DNA of 64,000 nt from DRPG01 sp964655065 (GCA_964655065.1 CAZZLC010000024.1:32215-96214); one strand, 5' to 3'. Positions 33,986-42,797 are shown, counted from the stretch's first letter. The notes: a model not told the origin generated them from the letters alone. Numbers and translations are program-made.

Positions 33986-36526
33986 CTACTGGGTGAGCCA
34001 GGCCCAGAGGTCGTCGAGGGCACCGACGAGCCGGTCGAGGAAGGCCTCCATGTCGTCAATCATCTGCTGGTGCTGGTCCACGAGCGAGACCGTCTCCAGG
34101 TCATGGTGGGCCTGCGTGTCGAAGGCGGGGACCGCCTGCAGGGCCACGCCGTCGATGGCCTGGGCTTGATCGGTGAGGCCGGGCACGATGGACATCAGCG
34201 AGCTGCTGGAGAGTACGGCGGCCCCGCCGTAGCCTGCGACGCGCCAGCCGCCGGCGTTCAGCTTGTCACCCAGCGCCGTGCCCTCGATGGTGGCTGGGTC
34301 GTCGAGCGGCACCGACTCGCCGTCACCCGCGGTGTCGCCGGGGCGGAAACCGAGAGGGATGGACTTGAGGCCGGTTCCGTCGAGGAACACGTAGGTGGGC
34401 GGGTCGTCGTCGATTCCGGTGTCGGGGTCGGGGTCGGGGTCGAAGCCGAGGGGGATGGACTTCAGCCCGACGCCGTCGAGGGCGAGCAGGACGAACGGAA
34501 TCTCCTCCCCGGAGACGCCCAGGGTGCCGGGGATGGGGTCACCGAGGTCGTCGAGCAGGGGCTCGGTGCCCACGAACCCGAGCGGAATGGACTTGAGGCC
34601 AGAGCCGGAGTCGGCGAGGCTGAAGCTGCTGACCACGGACCCCAGGTCCTCGTCGTTGCTGTCGGACCACGTCCAGGCGAGGATGGCGTTGGCGGTGCTG
34701 GCATCGCTCTGGAGTGCGTCGACCACCGCGTCGAACTCGGGGGTGTAGGTCATGGCCGCCGTGGGCCGGTAGTTGACCTCCTTCGTGACGGAGCCGACCT
34801 GCTGCATGGTGGCGATGGCCTCGACCGCCACCGACCAGGCGACCTTCACCTCCGCGCCCTGGGCGTCGTGTCGCGGCACCGCGGAACCGACGAGGAAGCA
34901 CTGGCCGAGCGCGTCGGTTTCGCAGGAGACGATGCCGTCGTCGTTGCCCCACATGGAGCCGACCACCTTCACGTCCGCCGCGGGCTCACCCGAGCCGTCG
35001 AACACCGTCACCCGCGCCTTTGGCTGGATCGTGTCGCTCGAGCCGGCCAGGAAGGGCAACAGGGCGACGTGGAACTCGCGAACGTCGGGGGACACCCACG
35101 TCGAGGCGCTCCAGTCCATGTCGGCGAAGCCCGATCCGCGCCCCGAGGACGCCGACGGCCGCTCCGCCTTGGCCTTGATGATGGCCTCCGCCTCGCTGGC
35201 GGTCAGGCCCTCGCGGAGAATCTCCACCGCGAGTCCCGCGACCTGGGCCGACGCCTGGCTGGTCCCCGTCATCAGCCAGTAGCCGACCTCGGTGGGGTCA
35301 TCCGGCGAGATGGCCTCGGCGAGGATTCCGTCCGGCATGGCGTCGTGGTCGAAGTCCGTCGTGAGGTTTCCGCTCGGTGCGACGATGTCGACGGCGCCCG
35401 ACAGGTTCGCGTAGGGCGAGACCTTCATCGAGTTGTAGATGGAGTCGTCAGTCGTCAGCTCGCCTCCGGCGACCGCCATGACCACGGGGCTCGCGGCGGG
35501 CCAGCTGATCATGTCGAGCCCAGCGTTGCCGGTGGCCGCGACCATGAAGATGCCCGCGTCGGAGGCGGCCTCCAGCGCCTGGACCAGGGGGAGCGAGGGC
35601 TGGTAGTTGGGCCCGAACGAGAGGCTCATGTTGATGATGTCGGCGCCGTTGTCGATCGCCCACCAGATGCCCTCGACGAGCGAGTACTCGTTGCCCCGGT
35701 TGTTCGCGTCGAGGACCTTGATGGGCATGAGCGCCACGCCGGGCGCGGTGCCCTTGATGTCGCCGTTCGACGCGACGAGCGAGGCGATGTGGGTGCCGTG
35801 CTGGTGGTCGTCGTTGGCGTGCGGGTCGTCGTTGACGAAGTCGTAGGGCGCGACGATCGGGCTCGAGGCGAGGCTCGGGGCCTGGACATAGTTCACGCCC
35901 AGCCGCGTCGCCGTCTCATAGGCCACGCCGGTATCGAGCACCGCGACCACGATCTCCGTGGGTGCACTGTCCGCGAGCGGCGGATCGACCTTGTCGATGT
36001 ACCACTGGAGGTGCTCGTCCTGACCGTCGCCCATGCGGAGGTGACTGGTGTACGCACCGGACATTCCGTCGTCTTCGTCGAGCTCCTGGGCCTGGTTGCT
36101 GGCGCCGAGGACCTTGGCGTGCGCAAATGTCGAGGCAACCGCCGGGTCGTGACGGAGCGCGGCGAGCGCCGAGGCCTCACCGCGCAGTACCGCGTACCCG
36201 GACCGACCCACCGGGCTCACGACGTCGAGGCCGTGGCGGGCCGCGACGTCCGGCAGCTCCATCGGGTCAGCGAGCCGGACAATCCGCTCGTTCTCGATGT
36301 AGTTGGCCGAGTGGACGGGGTTTGCCTGCTCGACCTGTGCCGCAGCGTGGCGCACCTCCACGGGGGCCTGGGGCAACGACGCGACGGCGTGGGTCAAGGG
36401 CGCGTTGGCCACCTGGGACCCTGCTGGGTCGTTGGTCGAGCTCGTCGGGGCCGACGAGGTGGACACAAAAGCTATGCCCGCGACGAGGGCGAGCAGGCCA
36501 ACAGGGGCAAACCGGGTCTTGCGCAT
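33986..36526 (-). CDS. Secreted subtilisin-like serine protease with internal repeats
   Basis: An 846-residue S8-family peptidase. Signal peptide about 1-25, propeptide-like segment to about 180, and the triad Asp198 (VVAVLDTGVAYE), His243 (HQHGTHIASL) and Ser423 (LMTGTSQASAQVAGL), with the oxyanion Asn in AATGNAG. After about residue 480 comes a beta-rich region. Near 640-730 the nonapeptide GLKSIPLGF occurs three times, and GVALQAVPAF near 805 is a possible worn copy. Start ATG 36526 follows AAAGGAGAG; an earlier ATG lacks a ribosome site. A terminator hairpin follows. The repeats may be a cleavage or anchoring signal. Confidence 0.93.
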   Translation of the reverse strand: MRKTRFAPVGLLALVAGIAFVSTSSAPTSSTNDPAGSQVANAPLTHAVASLPQAPVEVRHAAAQVEQANPVHSANYIENERIVRLADPMELPDVAARHGLDVVSPVGRSGYAVLRGEASALAALRHDPAVASTFAHAKVLGASNQAQELDEDDGMSGAYTSHLRMGDGQDEHLQWYIDKVDPPLADSAPTEIVVAVLDTGVAYETATRLGVNYVQAPSLASSPIVAPYDFVNDDPHANDDHQHGTHIASLVASNGDIKGTAPGVALMPIKVLDANNRGNEYSLVEGIWWAIDNGADIINMSLSFGPNYQPSLPLVQALEAASDAGIFMVAATGNAGLDMISWPAASPVVMAVAGGELTTDDSIYNSMKVSPYANLSGAVDIVAPSGNLTTDFDHDAMPDGILAEAISPDDPTEVGYWLMTGTSQASAQVAGLAVEILREGLTASEAEAIIKAKAERPSASSGRGSGFADMDWSASTWVSPDVREFHVALLPFLAGSSDTIQPKARVTVFDGSGEPAADVKVVGSMWGNDDGIVSCETDALGQCFLVGSAVPRHDAQGAEVKVAWSVAVEAIATMQQVGSVTKEVNYRPTAAMTYTPEFDAVVDALQSDASTANAILAWTWSDSNDEDLGSVVSSFSLADSGSGLKSIPLGFVGTEPLLDDLGDPIPGTLGVSGEEIPFVLLALDGVGLKSIPLGFDPDPDPDTGIDDDPPTYVFLDGTGLKSIPLGFRPGDTAGDGESVPLDDPATIEGTALGDKLNAGGWRVAGYGGAAVLSSSSLMSIVPGLTDQAQAIDGVALQAVPAFDTQAHHDLETVSLVDQHQQMIDDMEAFLDRLVGALDDLWAWLTQ
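34346..34600 (-). repeat. Three copies of a GLKSIPLGF-coding repeat inside the subtilase
   Basis: The 27-base coding units lie at 34346-34372, 34442-34468 and 34574-34600, spaced 96 and 132 bases apart. Each is preceded by Gly plus one variable residue (SGS, DGV, DGT). Codons differ between copies at several silent positions, so the protein sequence is held by selection or the copies are old. Confidence 0.9.
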
Positions 36527-36668
36527 GGGACTCTCCTTTCTCTGCGGCGCGTCATTGCCCGCATCCACGCGCTTCCTCGGTCCACTCGCCTTCGCATTTG
36601 GGGTTGAACTGGGGTCACACCGGTTTCACCTACCGGTCGGCCCCGACGACGGCCCCAAGGACGACGAA

Positions 36669-36694
36669 AGCGGCCCCTCGGGAGGGAGGCCGCT
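36669..36694 (-). terminator. Hairpin after the PilZ gene
   Basis: AGCGGCC (36669-36675) pairs with GGCCGCT (36688-36694). Reading on the minus strand it is followed by TTTCGTCGT. It starts about 25 bases after the PilZ stop. The remaining gap to the subtilase start (36527-36668) should hold the subtilase promoter, but I see no clear -35/-10 pair. Confidence 0.55.
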
Positions 36695-36719
36695 CTCTGG
36701 TCGGGCTACGGTCGGTCGG

Positions 36720-37478
36720 CTACCGGGCGCCCTCGAACTCACGTCGGGCGTCCTCGGCCTGGGCTTCGGCCTCCTTGCGGCGCTGCAGCGCGATGCGCTC
36801 CTGGCGTGAGAGGATCTGCAGGTATCCGCTCTCCTTGACCTCGGACTCGTCCATCAGGGCGATGGCGCACTCGTCCCCCTCGACCCGGGCGATGCGGCCC
36901 GCGAGGCGGACCGGCGCGCCCTCCCACTGCAACAGCACCTCGACGTCGACGCCACGGGTGGCCCGAGGGCTCGTGCGCTCGGCGCGGAATCGCAGCCCGT
37001 GCCGCGAGATGTTCACCAGGTCACCGGTGAGGCGGGCGCCCCGGAACTTGGCGGTCACAGTGACGGGGAGCTCCTCGTCGGCGGGTACCCGATACATCCG
37101 CCGCGCCTCGACGGAGCTCACCGTCTCCGGAACGTTCAAGGTGAGCAGCGGTCCCATCCGACCGTCGGTGACGTACCGGTTGACGTGTCCCACGAAGGCA
37201 TGGGAGAAGCCGTCGAAGTAGAACGAGGCGGTGACCACGTTCCCGATGATCGGCTGTGGGTCCATCGGCTGTTCGAGCACGAAGGTGACGTTGCTCGAAG
37301 AGACCTGCTTGAAGACGACCGAGAAGGAGCGGAGTGCCTCGGGCACCGTGAGCAGGGCCCCCACCTTCTTGGCCGCGCACCTGCGCAGGACCGGACGTAC
37401 GACGTCGACGACCTGGGGCTCCGAGTCCTCGCTCTCCTCGGGCTTTCCGACCTTGGTTCGCTTGTCCCCGTTCTTCAT
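36720..37478 (-). CDS. PilZ-domain protein
   Basis: A 252-residue protein. An N-terminal YcgR-like region (about 40-120; LRSFSVVFKQVSSSNVTFVLEQ) precedes a PilZ domain (about 125-215) with RRMYRVPADEELPV (the R-x3-R c-di-GMP motif) and LVNISRHGLRFRAE (the [D/N]-x-S-x-x-G motif). The end is a charged coiled coil (ERIALQRRKEAEAQAEDARRE). It probably binds cyclic di-GMP and controls motility or surface traits. ATG 37478 follows GGGAGGTCTGGACGG. A hairpin follows the stop. Confidence 0.88.
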   Translation of the reverse strand: MKNGDKRTKVGKPEESEDSEPQVVDVVRPVLRRCAAKKVGALLTVPEALRSFSVVFKQVSSSNVTFVLEQPMDPQPIIGNVVTASFYFDGFSHAFVGHVNRYVTDGRMGPLLTLNVPETVSSVEARRMYRVPADEELPVTVTAKFRGARLTGDLVNISRHGLRFRAERTSPRATRGVDVEVLLQWEGAPVRLAGRIARVEGDECAIALMDESEVKESGYLQILSRQERIALQRRKEAEAQAEDARREFEGAR

Positions 37479-37585
37479 CCGTCCAGACCTCCCGACACCC
37501 TCCCCCATCGACGCATAGCGCCCGTCGGTGAAGGGGAACCCGGAGCGGTCCTCCCGGGTCCGGGGATCCGCAGTCCCGATCGGGG

Positions 37586-37927
37586 TCAGCGCTGGCCGTA
37601 GATCCGGAGAATCTTCTGGGCTTCCTCGCCGAAGTGTGCTCGCACCACCGTGAAGCCGTCCAGGGCGCGCTGCGCCCGCACGTTGAGGACCAGGAACTCC
37701 TCGGAGTTCCGGATCTGGTCGAGGTGAGCCTGATCGCCGCGGAGGAGCACGAAGCCGTTGAGTTGCCCGCCGTGGGCACCGAGAATCACAGGTTCGAACT
37801 GCTTGATGCGGCCCTCGGCGTGCAGCCGGCGGACGAAGGTGAGCATCTCGTTCCACAGATCGACGGCATGGTCGTCGCGGCCGGGAACGACGCGGTTCCA
37901 TCCGATGAGCAAGCCTGCATCTGCCAT
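37586..37927 (-). CDS. Small protein, possible dimeric alpha/beta-barrel fold
   Basis: A 113-residue protein with the pattern LLIGWNRVVPGRDDHAVDLW, helix, EPVILGAHGGQLNGFVLLRG, helix. This beta-alpha-beta layout resembles NIPSNAP/ABM-type dimeric barrels. No catalytic residue is evident. ATG 37927 follows GGGAGGCTC. Its neighbours are on the same strand (lipoprotein upstream, PilZ downstream). Function unknown; the fold guess is tentative. Confidence 0.6.
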   Translation of the reverse strand: MADAGLLIGWNRVVPGRDDHAVDLWNEMLTFVRRLHAEGRIKQFEPVILGAHGGQLNGFVLLRGDQAHLDQIRNSEEFLVLNVRAQRALDGFTVVRAHFGEEAQKILRIYGQR

Positions 37928-37962
37928 GGGTGAGCCTCCCCGCCCACCATAGCCCAGCGGGC

Positions 37963-38727
37963 CTATTCCTCGGGCAGCTCCAGCGGCCACGCGGCGTCGA
38001 AGGGCCCAAAGCCGATGGCGCGGCGGCCGATCTCGGGCACGTCGAAGAAGAGAGTCCCCTCGGTGGTGTAGGGAATGGTGAGCTCGGGCACCCTCCCCTC
38101 GAGCAGGTCGTCGAGCGAGTCTTGGACGAGATCGTCGCCCAGGTCGAGCACGACGTCCGGAGCGAGCTCGAAGCCGAGGGTGACGCGGGTGGTGTCACCG
38201 GCGAGCAGCAGGCGCCACTCGTCGTTCACGTAGGTGCCGTCGCTCCCGTCGGTGAGCTCGAGGAGCTCCGGGACGGTGGGGAGCAGGTCGCTGGGGTTGA
38301 GCACGTCGGTGCCGCCCTCGCAGTCGCCCTCCCGGTCCGTCTGGGCCTCGCACGAAGGGTCGTCGGGGTCGCAGAAGCTGACGCAGACGGCGCCGAGGTT
38401 GGTCTCTTCGAACACCGTGAGGCCGACCAGCGCCTCGACCATCGGGATGGGCACCGAAATGTTCGGGTTCTCGACGTCGAAGTCGATGTCGAAGCCGATC
38501 ACGAGGTCTTCGGCCAGAGGCCGGGGCCCGACCGCGGCGCACGCGATGCCCAGGCCCTGCTCGTTGCACTGCCAGGCCAGCACGTCGAGCAGGTTCGGAG
38601 CGCGCACGAGCTCGACGCCGACGAGCTCGCCCTCGGGGGGCACGATGACGGGGTCGGAGCCGATGCCCTCGAGAAGATCACAGCCACTGACGAGGACGGC
38701 CATCGAAAGCCACCAGGCACCACGCAT
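37963..38727 (-). CDS. Lipoprotein of unknown function
   Basis: A 254-residue acidic protein. The signal ends in the lipobox VLVSGCDLL. The mature part is beta-rich with FDIDFDVENPNISVPIPM, a Cys-rich insert (CVSFCDPDDPSCEAQTDREG) and a C-terminal LFFDVPEIGRRAIGFGPFD. No known domain. ATG 38727 follows AAGGAGGGTTCG. It is divergent from the metallophosphatase gene with 74 bases between. Confidence 0.75.
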   Translation of the reverse strand: MRGAWWLSMAVLVSGCDLLEGIGSDPVIVPPEGELVGVELVRAPNLLDVLAWQCNEQGLGIACAAVGPRPLAEDLVIGFDIDFDVENPNISVPIPMVEALVGLTVFEETNLGAVCVSFCDPDDPSCEAQTDREGDCEGGTDVLNPSDLLPTVPELLELTDGSDGTYVNDEWRLLLAGDTTRVTLGFELAPDVVLDLGDDLVQDSLDDLLEGRVPELTIPYTTEGTLFFDVPEIGRRAIGFGPFDAAWPLELPEE

Positions 38728-38801
38728 CGCGAACCCTCCTTTTCGCCGAGCCCGGTCAGCATACCCGGTCCGTCGGCGAGGGCGCACGTTACCGCCAGGT
38801 C

Positions 38802-39284
38802 GTGCGCATTGGAATTGTCTCCGACACCCACGGTCTCGTGCGCCCCGAGGTCCTCGAGCGGCTCGCGGGGGTGGACCACGTGCTGCACGCGGGCGACGTC
38901 GGCAAGCCCGCCGTGCTGGACGCGTTGCGCGAGGTGGCGCCGTTGACGGTGGTGCGGGGCAACGTCGACCGGGGCGACTGGGCCCGCGACCTGCCCGAGA
39001 CGGAGTGGGTGGAGCTCGGGGGTCGTGTGTTCTACGTGCTGCACGACCGGAACGAGCTCGACCTCGACCCCGAAGCGGCGGGGATCCACGTCGTGGTGTC
39101 GGGGCACTCCCACCGGCCTGCGCTCGAGACGCACGGCGGCGTGGTCTACCTGAACCCAGGCAGCATCGGACCGCGGCGCTTCACGCTGCCCATCGCGATG
39201 GCGGAGGGCCGCATCGGTCCAGACGGCTTCCAGGCCGAGATCGTGGAGCTCGGTCAGGTGCCGAAGGCCAACTCGATCCTCTAG
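38802..39284 (+). CDS. Metallophosphatase (YfcE/MJ0936 type)
   Basis: A 160-residue calcineurin-like phosphoesterase. Metal ligands are visible in order: SDTHG (Asp8, His10), HAGDVG (Asp32), RGNVD (Asn53), and VSGHSHRP (His102, His104). Such enzymes hydrolyse phosphodiesters in a two-metal site. The start is GTG 38802 with only a weak AGG upstream. The C-terminus overlaps the converging LAS peptidase gene by four bases. Confidence 0.9.
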   Translation: MRIGIVSDTHGLVRPEVLERLAGVDHVLHAGDVGKPAVLDALREVAPLTVVRGNVDRGDWARDLPETEWVELGGRVFYVLHDRNELDLDPEAAGIHVVVSGHSHRPALETHGGVVYLNPGSIGPRRFTLPIAMAEGRIGPDGFQAEIVELGQVPKANSIL

Positions 39285-40069
39285 AGTTGGACGTGCACGT
39301 GATCGTCGTGGCGAGCGGCTCCGCAGCCCTGGAAGCGGATCTTCGAGGAGCGTACGCCCAGCCGACGCTCGAGGTGGGGCTCGAGGAGGACCTTGCCAAT
39401 GCCCGGCCGGGCGGTCGTCGCGCGGAGCAGCGTGGCGGTGCGCTCGGCGTCGAGGTCGAGCGCGAGCAACGGCTGCAGGAGGTCGAAGTCCCAGCGCAGG
39501 TCGAGCCAGCGGGGTGGGCAGGCGGGGCTCCGGTCGGGGGCGACGTAGCCGAAGTAGCCGAGCGGCGACCCTCCATCGCCGAAGAGCGCCAGGTCGACCT
39601 TTCGGCCATCGTGGTGGGAGAGGTGGGGAAGCAGCGGCAGTCCTGCGAACGGGAACCCCGCATCGAGGTAGCGCACGACCGACCCCGGATGACGCTCGGC
39701 AACCTCGCGAGCGACGGCAGACAGCTCGTCGTGTAGGGCGGGTCGCACGTAGTGTCGGTGGGCGAGGCAGTAGACCAGGGACCGGGGGCCCAGCTCGTCA
39801 CCCGAGCAGGGCAGGGGAACCCGCCCGCCGAGCGAAGCGAGCGGGGCCACGACCGGGCCCGACCCGGCGACGATCCCGAGGGCCGCGAGCCAGGGCAGCC
39901 ACGCGGGAACCTGCCGTCCCGCGGCCAGTCCCAGCACGGGCCACAGCAGGAGCCCCAGGATCTGGGTGAGGACAGTCAAGAGGACCACGAGACCTGACCC
40001 CGCCAGGCGCCGGAGCCAGGTCGACCAGCCGAGGGGTCCGAGGAGCAAAGCGACGGGCCAAGCGTGCAT
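39281..40069 (-). CDS. Membrane-anchored LAS-type metallopeptidase
   Basis: A 262-residue protein. Two N-terminal membrane helices (about 1-75; LAGSGLVVLLTVLTQILGLLL, WLPWLAALGIVAGSGPVVAPL, cited as short stretches) are followed by a domain with SHHDGRKVDLALF (first zinc His and Asp) and the C-terminal ARHDDHVHVQL (HxH). The order H-x(6)-D...HxH is that of LAS peptidases such as MepA, which cut peptidoglycan cross-links. So a periplasmic wall hydrolase is likely. ATG 40069 is the best start; no strong ribosome site. Divergent from the thioredoxin lipoprotein. Confidence 0.75.
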   Translation of the reverse strand: MHAWPVALLLGPLGWSTWLRRLAGSGLVVLLTVLTQILGLLLWPVLGLAAGRQVPAWLPWLAALGIVAGSGPVVAPLASLGGRVPLPCSGDELGPRSLVYCLAHRHYVRPALHDELSAVAREVAERHPGSVVRYLDAGFPFAGLPLLPHLSHHDGRKVDLALFGDGGSPLGYFGYVAPDRSPACPPRWLDLRWDFDLLQPLLALDLDAERTATLLRATTARPGIGKVLLEPHLERRLGVRSSKIRFQGCGAARHDDHVHVQL

Positions 40070-40402
40070 CGCGGCCCGTATAGCAGGCGCCACAACCGTC
40101 GTCGCGTCGGCTCCCGCAGGCTGGCTGCCGCCGCGATCCCCCCGCGCGCAGTCGAGATCCAGGACGGGGCAGTCTCCACCCTGGCCATCTCCCCACTCGT
40201 CGCGGACTCCGGGTGTGGACGTCGACAGAGGATTGACAACGCGATCGCTTGGTCGCGACCTGTGGTACCGTCGGTGACGGCCCGTGCTGAGTCGTGACCG
40301 AAGTGAAGTTCTGGACACACTGGTCGCATTTCGGTATCGTTCGGGCTCGGCCATCCCCGAGCATTCCCATTCCCGCACCACGAGCGGGACACCGGAGGTT
40401 TC
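40070..40402. other. 333-base divergent gap with promoter region
   Basis: The gap between the LAS peptidase and the thioredoxin lipoprotein. The right part holds the promoter at 40312-40340. TTGACA at 40233-40238 has no -10 at a useful distance. I see no RNA gene or other repeat; a GCGATCGC octamer lies at 40240-40247. Confidence 0.4.
40312..40340 (+). promoter_or_regulatory. Sigma-70-type promoter of the thioredoxin lipoprotein gene
   Basis: TGGACA (40312-40317, five of six to TTGACA), a 17-base spacer, and TATCGT (40335-40340, four of six to TATAAT). The start of transcription would fall near 40347, leaving a leader of about 55 bases with CGGAGG before the GTG at 40403. Confidence 0.6.
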
Positions 40403-41230
40403 GTGATCAGGACTCTCTCGCTGCTTCCCCTCCTGTCGGTGGGCTGCATCTTCTCCGTCGACACCGACGACGATGGCCTCACCAACCGCGAAGAGAAGCA
40501 GCTCGGTACCGACATCGAGATCCCCGATTCCGACGGGGATGGCATCCTGGACGGCGAAGAGGTCAACACCACCCTGACCGACCCCACGCTCGACGATACC
40601 GACGGTGACGGCTATCTCGACGGCGACGAGGTGGCCGAGGACAGCGACCCGAACGACGCCGATTCGGTCATCTACAAGGGCGGCTGGCCCTACTTCTCCG
40701 ACAAGGACGACATCCAGGGTCAGAACAACGGCAGCTTCGAGGTCGGTCGCCGCCTCCTCCGCATGAGCGAGATGGTGGACCAGTACGGCGACCAGGTCGA
40801 CCTGTTCGACTTCTACAACGAAGAGGGCAAGCCGATCGTGGTCGACATCTCGGCCCCCTGGTGCCCTCCCTGCAACGAGGTCTCCGCCTGGCTCGACGGG
40901 GACGACAGCCGGGCGCCCTGGATGGCGCCGTACACCGCGGTCCGCGAGGCCGTCGACAACGGCGACGCCTACTGGATCACCATCATGGGTGAGCAGGCCG
41001 ACCGCTCCAACGCGGTCCGCCGGACCGCCCGGGAGTGGTACAACGAGTACCCGCACCCGATGGTCCCCGTCCTCGCCGACAACAGCCGCGAGCACGAGTC
41101 CTACAGCGGCCTCGGCGCGTGGCCCTGGATGTACGTCCTCAACGGCGAGCTGAAGGTGCGCGAGGCGAGCGGCGGCCAGATCGAGTCGATGCAGGCCATC
41201 ATCGACATCCTCGACGCGAACGCGGAGTAG
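40403..41230 (+). CDS. Lipoprotein with calcium-type repeats and a thioredoxin domain
   Basis: A 275-residue protein. The signal ends in LLSVGCIFS (lipobox). Then come three Asp-rich thrombospondin-3-like repeats (DTDDDGLTNREE, DSDGDGILDGEE, DTDGDGYLDGDE, about 20-77), which bind calcium. From about 120 there is a TlpA-like thioredoxin fold with ISAPWCPPCNEV, the redox pair CPPC. The end shows WPWMYVLNGELKVREASG. Surface-anchored redox protein; likely role in periplasmic thiol exchange. GTG 40403 follows CGGAGG. The combination of the two modules is unusual. Confidence 0.85.
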   Translation: MIRTLSLLPLLSVGCIFSVDTDDDGLTNREEKQLGTDIEIPDSDGDGILDGEEVNTTLTDPTLDDTDGDGYLDGDEVAEDSDPNDADSVIYKGGWPYFSDKDDIQGQNNGSFEVGRRLLRMSEMVDQYGDQVDLFDFYNEEGKPIVVDISAPWCPPCNEVSAWLDGDDSRAPWMAPYTAVREAVDNGDAYWITIMGEQADRSNAVRRTAREWYNEYPHPMVPVLADNSREHESYSGLGAWPWMYVLNGELKVREASGGQIESMQAIIDILDANAE

Positions 41231-41263
41231 GGCCCCCCTCGGTCGTCGGGCTGGACGCTCGAG

Positions 41264-42052
41264 ATGACGTCTCGGGTCCACGCGCCGCGGCCGACACCGC
41301 AGCTGCGGTCCAAGGTGGTGGCGCATCGCGGGTTCAGCCACGAGGCACCCGAGAACACGCTCGCTGCCTTTCGGAAGGCGGCCGACCTCGGGGTGATGAT
41401 CGAGCTCGACGTCACCCTCGCGAAGACGGGCGAGGTCGTGTGCATCCACGACGACGACCTCGACCGAACCACCGACGGCACTGGTCCCGTCGCAGAGGCG
41501 TCGCTCGCCACCCTGCGTTCGCTGGACGCCGGGAGCTGGTTCGACGATGCGTTTCGAAGCGAGCGCGTGCCGACTCTCGACGAGGTGTTCGCGGCGGTCG
41601 GCGACGACATCGTCATCGACATCGAGCTCAAGACCACCGACGCGAGGATGGGGCTCGCGGCGGCGGTCGTCGACGCCGTGCGGCGGGCTGACCGGATGGA
41701 CCGGGTGCTCGTGAGCTCCTTCGACCCCTTCCTCCTCGAGCAGGTGCGGCTCGCCGAGCCCGAGATCCGTCGGGCCCAGCTCGTCGACACCTTCGAGGGA
41801 TCTGGCCTCGCCTGGTACCTGCGGGTCCTCCTGCGCAACCTCGCCTTCAACGGCCAGGCCCGCCCCGACGTGGTGATCGGCGGCGACCGCTTCGTGTCCC
41901 GGGGGTGGGTCGAGCGGCAGAAGCGCCGAGGCTACGCGGTGATGGCCTACACGATCAACGATCCGGATCGCATGCGGGAGCTCGTGTCGTGGGGCGTCGA
42001 CGCGGTGATCACGGACCGCCCCGACCTCGCCCTCGAGACGCTGGGAGGCTGA
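41264..42052 (+). CDS. Glycerophosphodiester phosphodiesterase
   Basis: A 262-residue GDPD-family enzyme, which splits glycerophosphodiesters into glycerol 3-phosphate and an alcohol. VVAHRGFSHEAPENTLAAF gives the catalytic His and the PENT motif; then IELDVTLAKTGEVVCIHDDDLDRTTDG with the Glu/Asp metal ligands and second His, DIELKTTD, and WGVDAVITDRPD at the end. No signal peptide, so cytoplasmic. The ribosome site is weak. The next gene begins one base after the stop. Confidence 0.92.
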   Translation: MTSRVHAPRPTPQLRSKVVAHRGFSHEAPENTLAAFRKAADLGVMIELDVTLAKTGEVVCIHDDDLDRTTDGTGPVAEASLATLRSLDAGSWFDDAFRSERVPTLDEVFAAVGDDIVIDIELKTTDARMGLAAAVVDAVRRADRMDRVLVSSFDPFLLEQVRLAEPEIRRAQLVDTFEGSGLAWYLRVLLRNLAFNGQARPDVVIGGDRFVSRGWVERQKRRGYAVMAYTINDPDRMRELVSWGVDAVITDRPDLALETLGG

Positions 42053-42053
42053 C

Positions 42054-42758
42054 GTGGTGGTGTGGATGGTCGCTTGCGGGGCCGTGGGTCCCGTCGATGA
42101 CCCGGGGGTCGAGCCGGTACCGACGGACGGGGACGCCGGGTGGACCCTCACGGTGTCGTCGTCCTCGGGAGAAGCCCTCCCCGGGCTCCGCGTGGAGCTC
42201 TTCGACGGGGCGACCACGCGGAGCCTCACCACGAACGCCGCGGGCCGGGCGCACGTGCCCGAGCTGGCCGCGGGGAGCTACGGCGTGGAGGTGGCCGGAC
42301 CATGGGTGGTCGGGTTCACCTTCGCGGTTGGGAAGGGTGAGGAGCTCGAGCACGACGTGCGGCTGCCGCCACCAGGCAGCCCGGTGGTCCTGCCCGCGGA
42401 CGGAGGGCCAGTCGACATCGGCGACGGGCTCTTGGTCGAGGTCGTGCCCGCCGACCTCGAGGCGCCACCGTTCGCCGCACCCACCGACACGCTGGCTGCA
42501 GTGCGGGTGGATCTGCCGTTCGACGGTCCCGGGACGGTGATCGGCGGGTGGCTGATCGCGCCGCACGGGCACGTGGCGGAGGGCGGGATCCCGGTGAGCT
42601 TCGACGTCGACGAGGTCGGGCCCCTCGACGTCTGGCAGGTCGACTTGGGGGCGGCGTCTTGGCTGCGCGTGGGCACGGTCCACGGATCCGCGCAGGCGAT
42701 CCTCGAGGGCGATGCCGAGCTGTCGTCGACCGTTCCGGTGATGCTGGTCCGTCCTTGA
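42054..42758 (+). CDS. Short-signal lipoprotein with carboxypeptidase-regulatory-like fold
   Basis: A 234-residue protein starting at GTG 42054. A very short signal, MVVWMVACG, ends in a lipobox Cys. Residues about 28-105 (LTVSSSSGEALPGLRVELFDGATTR, then GRAHVPELAAGSYGVEV) look like an immunoglobulin-like CarboxypepD_reg unit. The second half is beta-rich. No enzymatic motif. It is one base after the GDPD gene and followed by a hairpin and another lipoprotein. Confidence 0.7.
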   Translation: MVVWMVACGAVGPVDDPGVEPVPTDGDAGWTLTVSSSSGEALPGLRVELFDGATTRSLTTNAAGRAHVPELAAGSYGVEVAGPWVVGFTFAVGKGEELEHDVRLPPPGSPVVLPADGGPVDIGDGLLVEVVPADLEAPPFAAPTDTLAAVRVDLPFDGPGTVIGGWLIAPHGHVAEGGIPVSFDVDEVGPLDVWQVDLGAASWLRVGTVHGSAQAILEGDAELSSTVPVMLVRP

Positions 42759-42785
42759 ATCTGGTGCGGTAGCATCGCGCCAGAT
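42759..42785 (+). terminator. Hairpin between two lipoprotein genes
   Basis: ATCTGGTGCG (42759-42768) pairs with CGCGCCAGAT (42776-42785) with one G-T pair, loop of seven. It starts immediately after the TGA of the upstream gene and ends just before the GGAGG site of the next one. It could be a terminator or an mRNA processing or attenuation structure; there is no T-run. Confidence 0.45.
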
Positions 42786-42797
42786 CCCGGAGGACCC

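Noticed and set aside
32963..36607. An open frame of more than 1200 codons on the plus strand
   Set aside because: It is the complement of the lipoprotein and subtilase genes, which have signal peptides, ribosome sites and a catalytic triad. The frame is open only because of high GC.
40233..40238. TTGACA as -35 of a second promoter in the divergent gap
   Set aside because: No -10-like hexamer at 16-18 bases; the nearest TACCGT is 27 bases away.
40240..40247. GCGATCGC octamers as HIP1-type genome repeats
   Set aside because: Only a handful are seen in 64 kb, as expected by chance in such GC-rich DNA.
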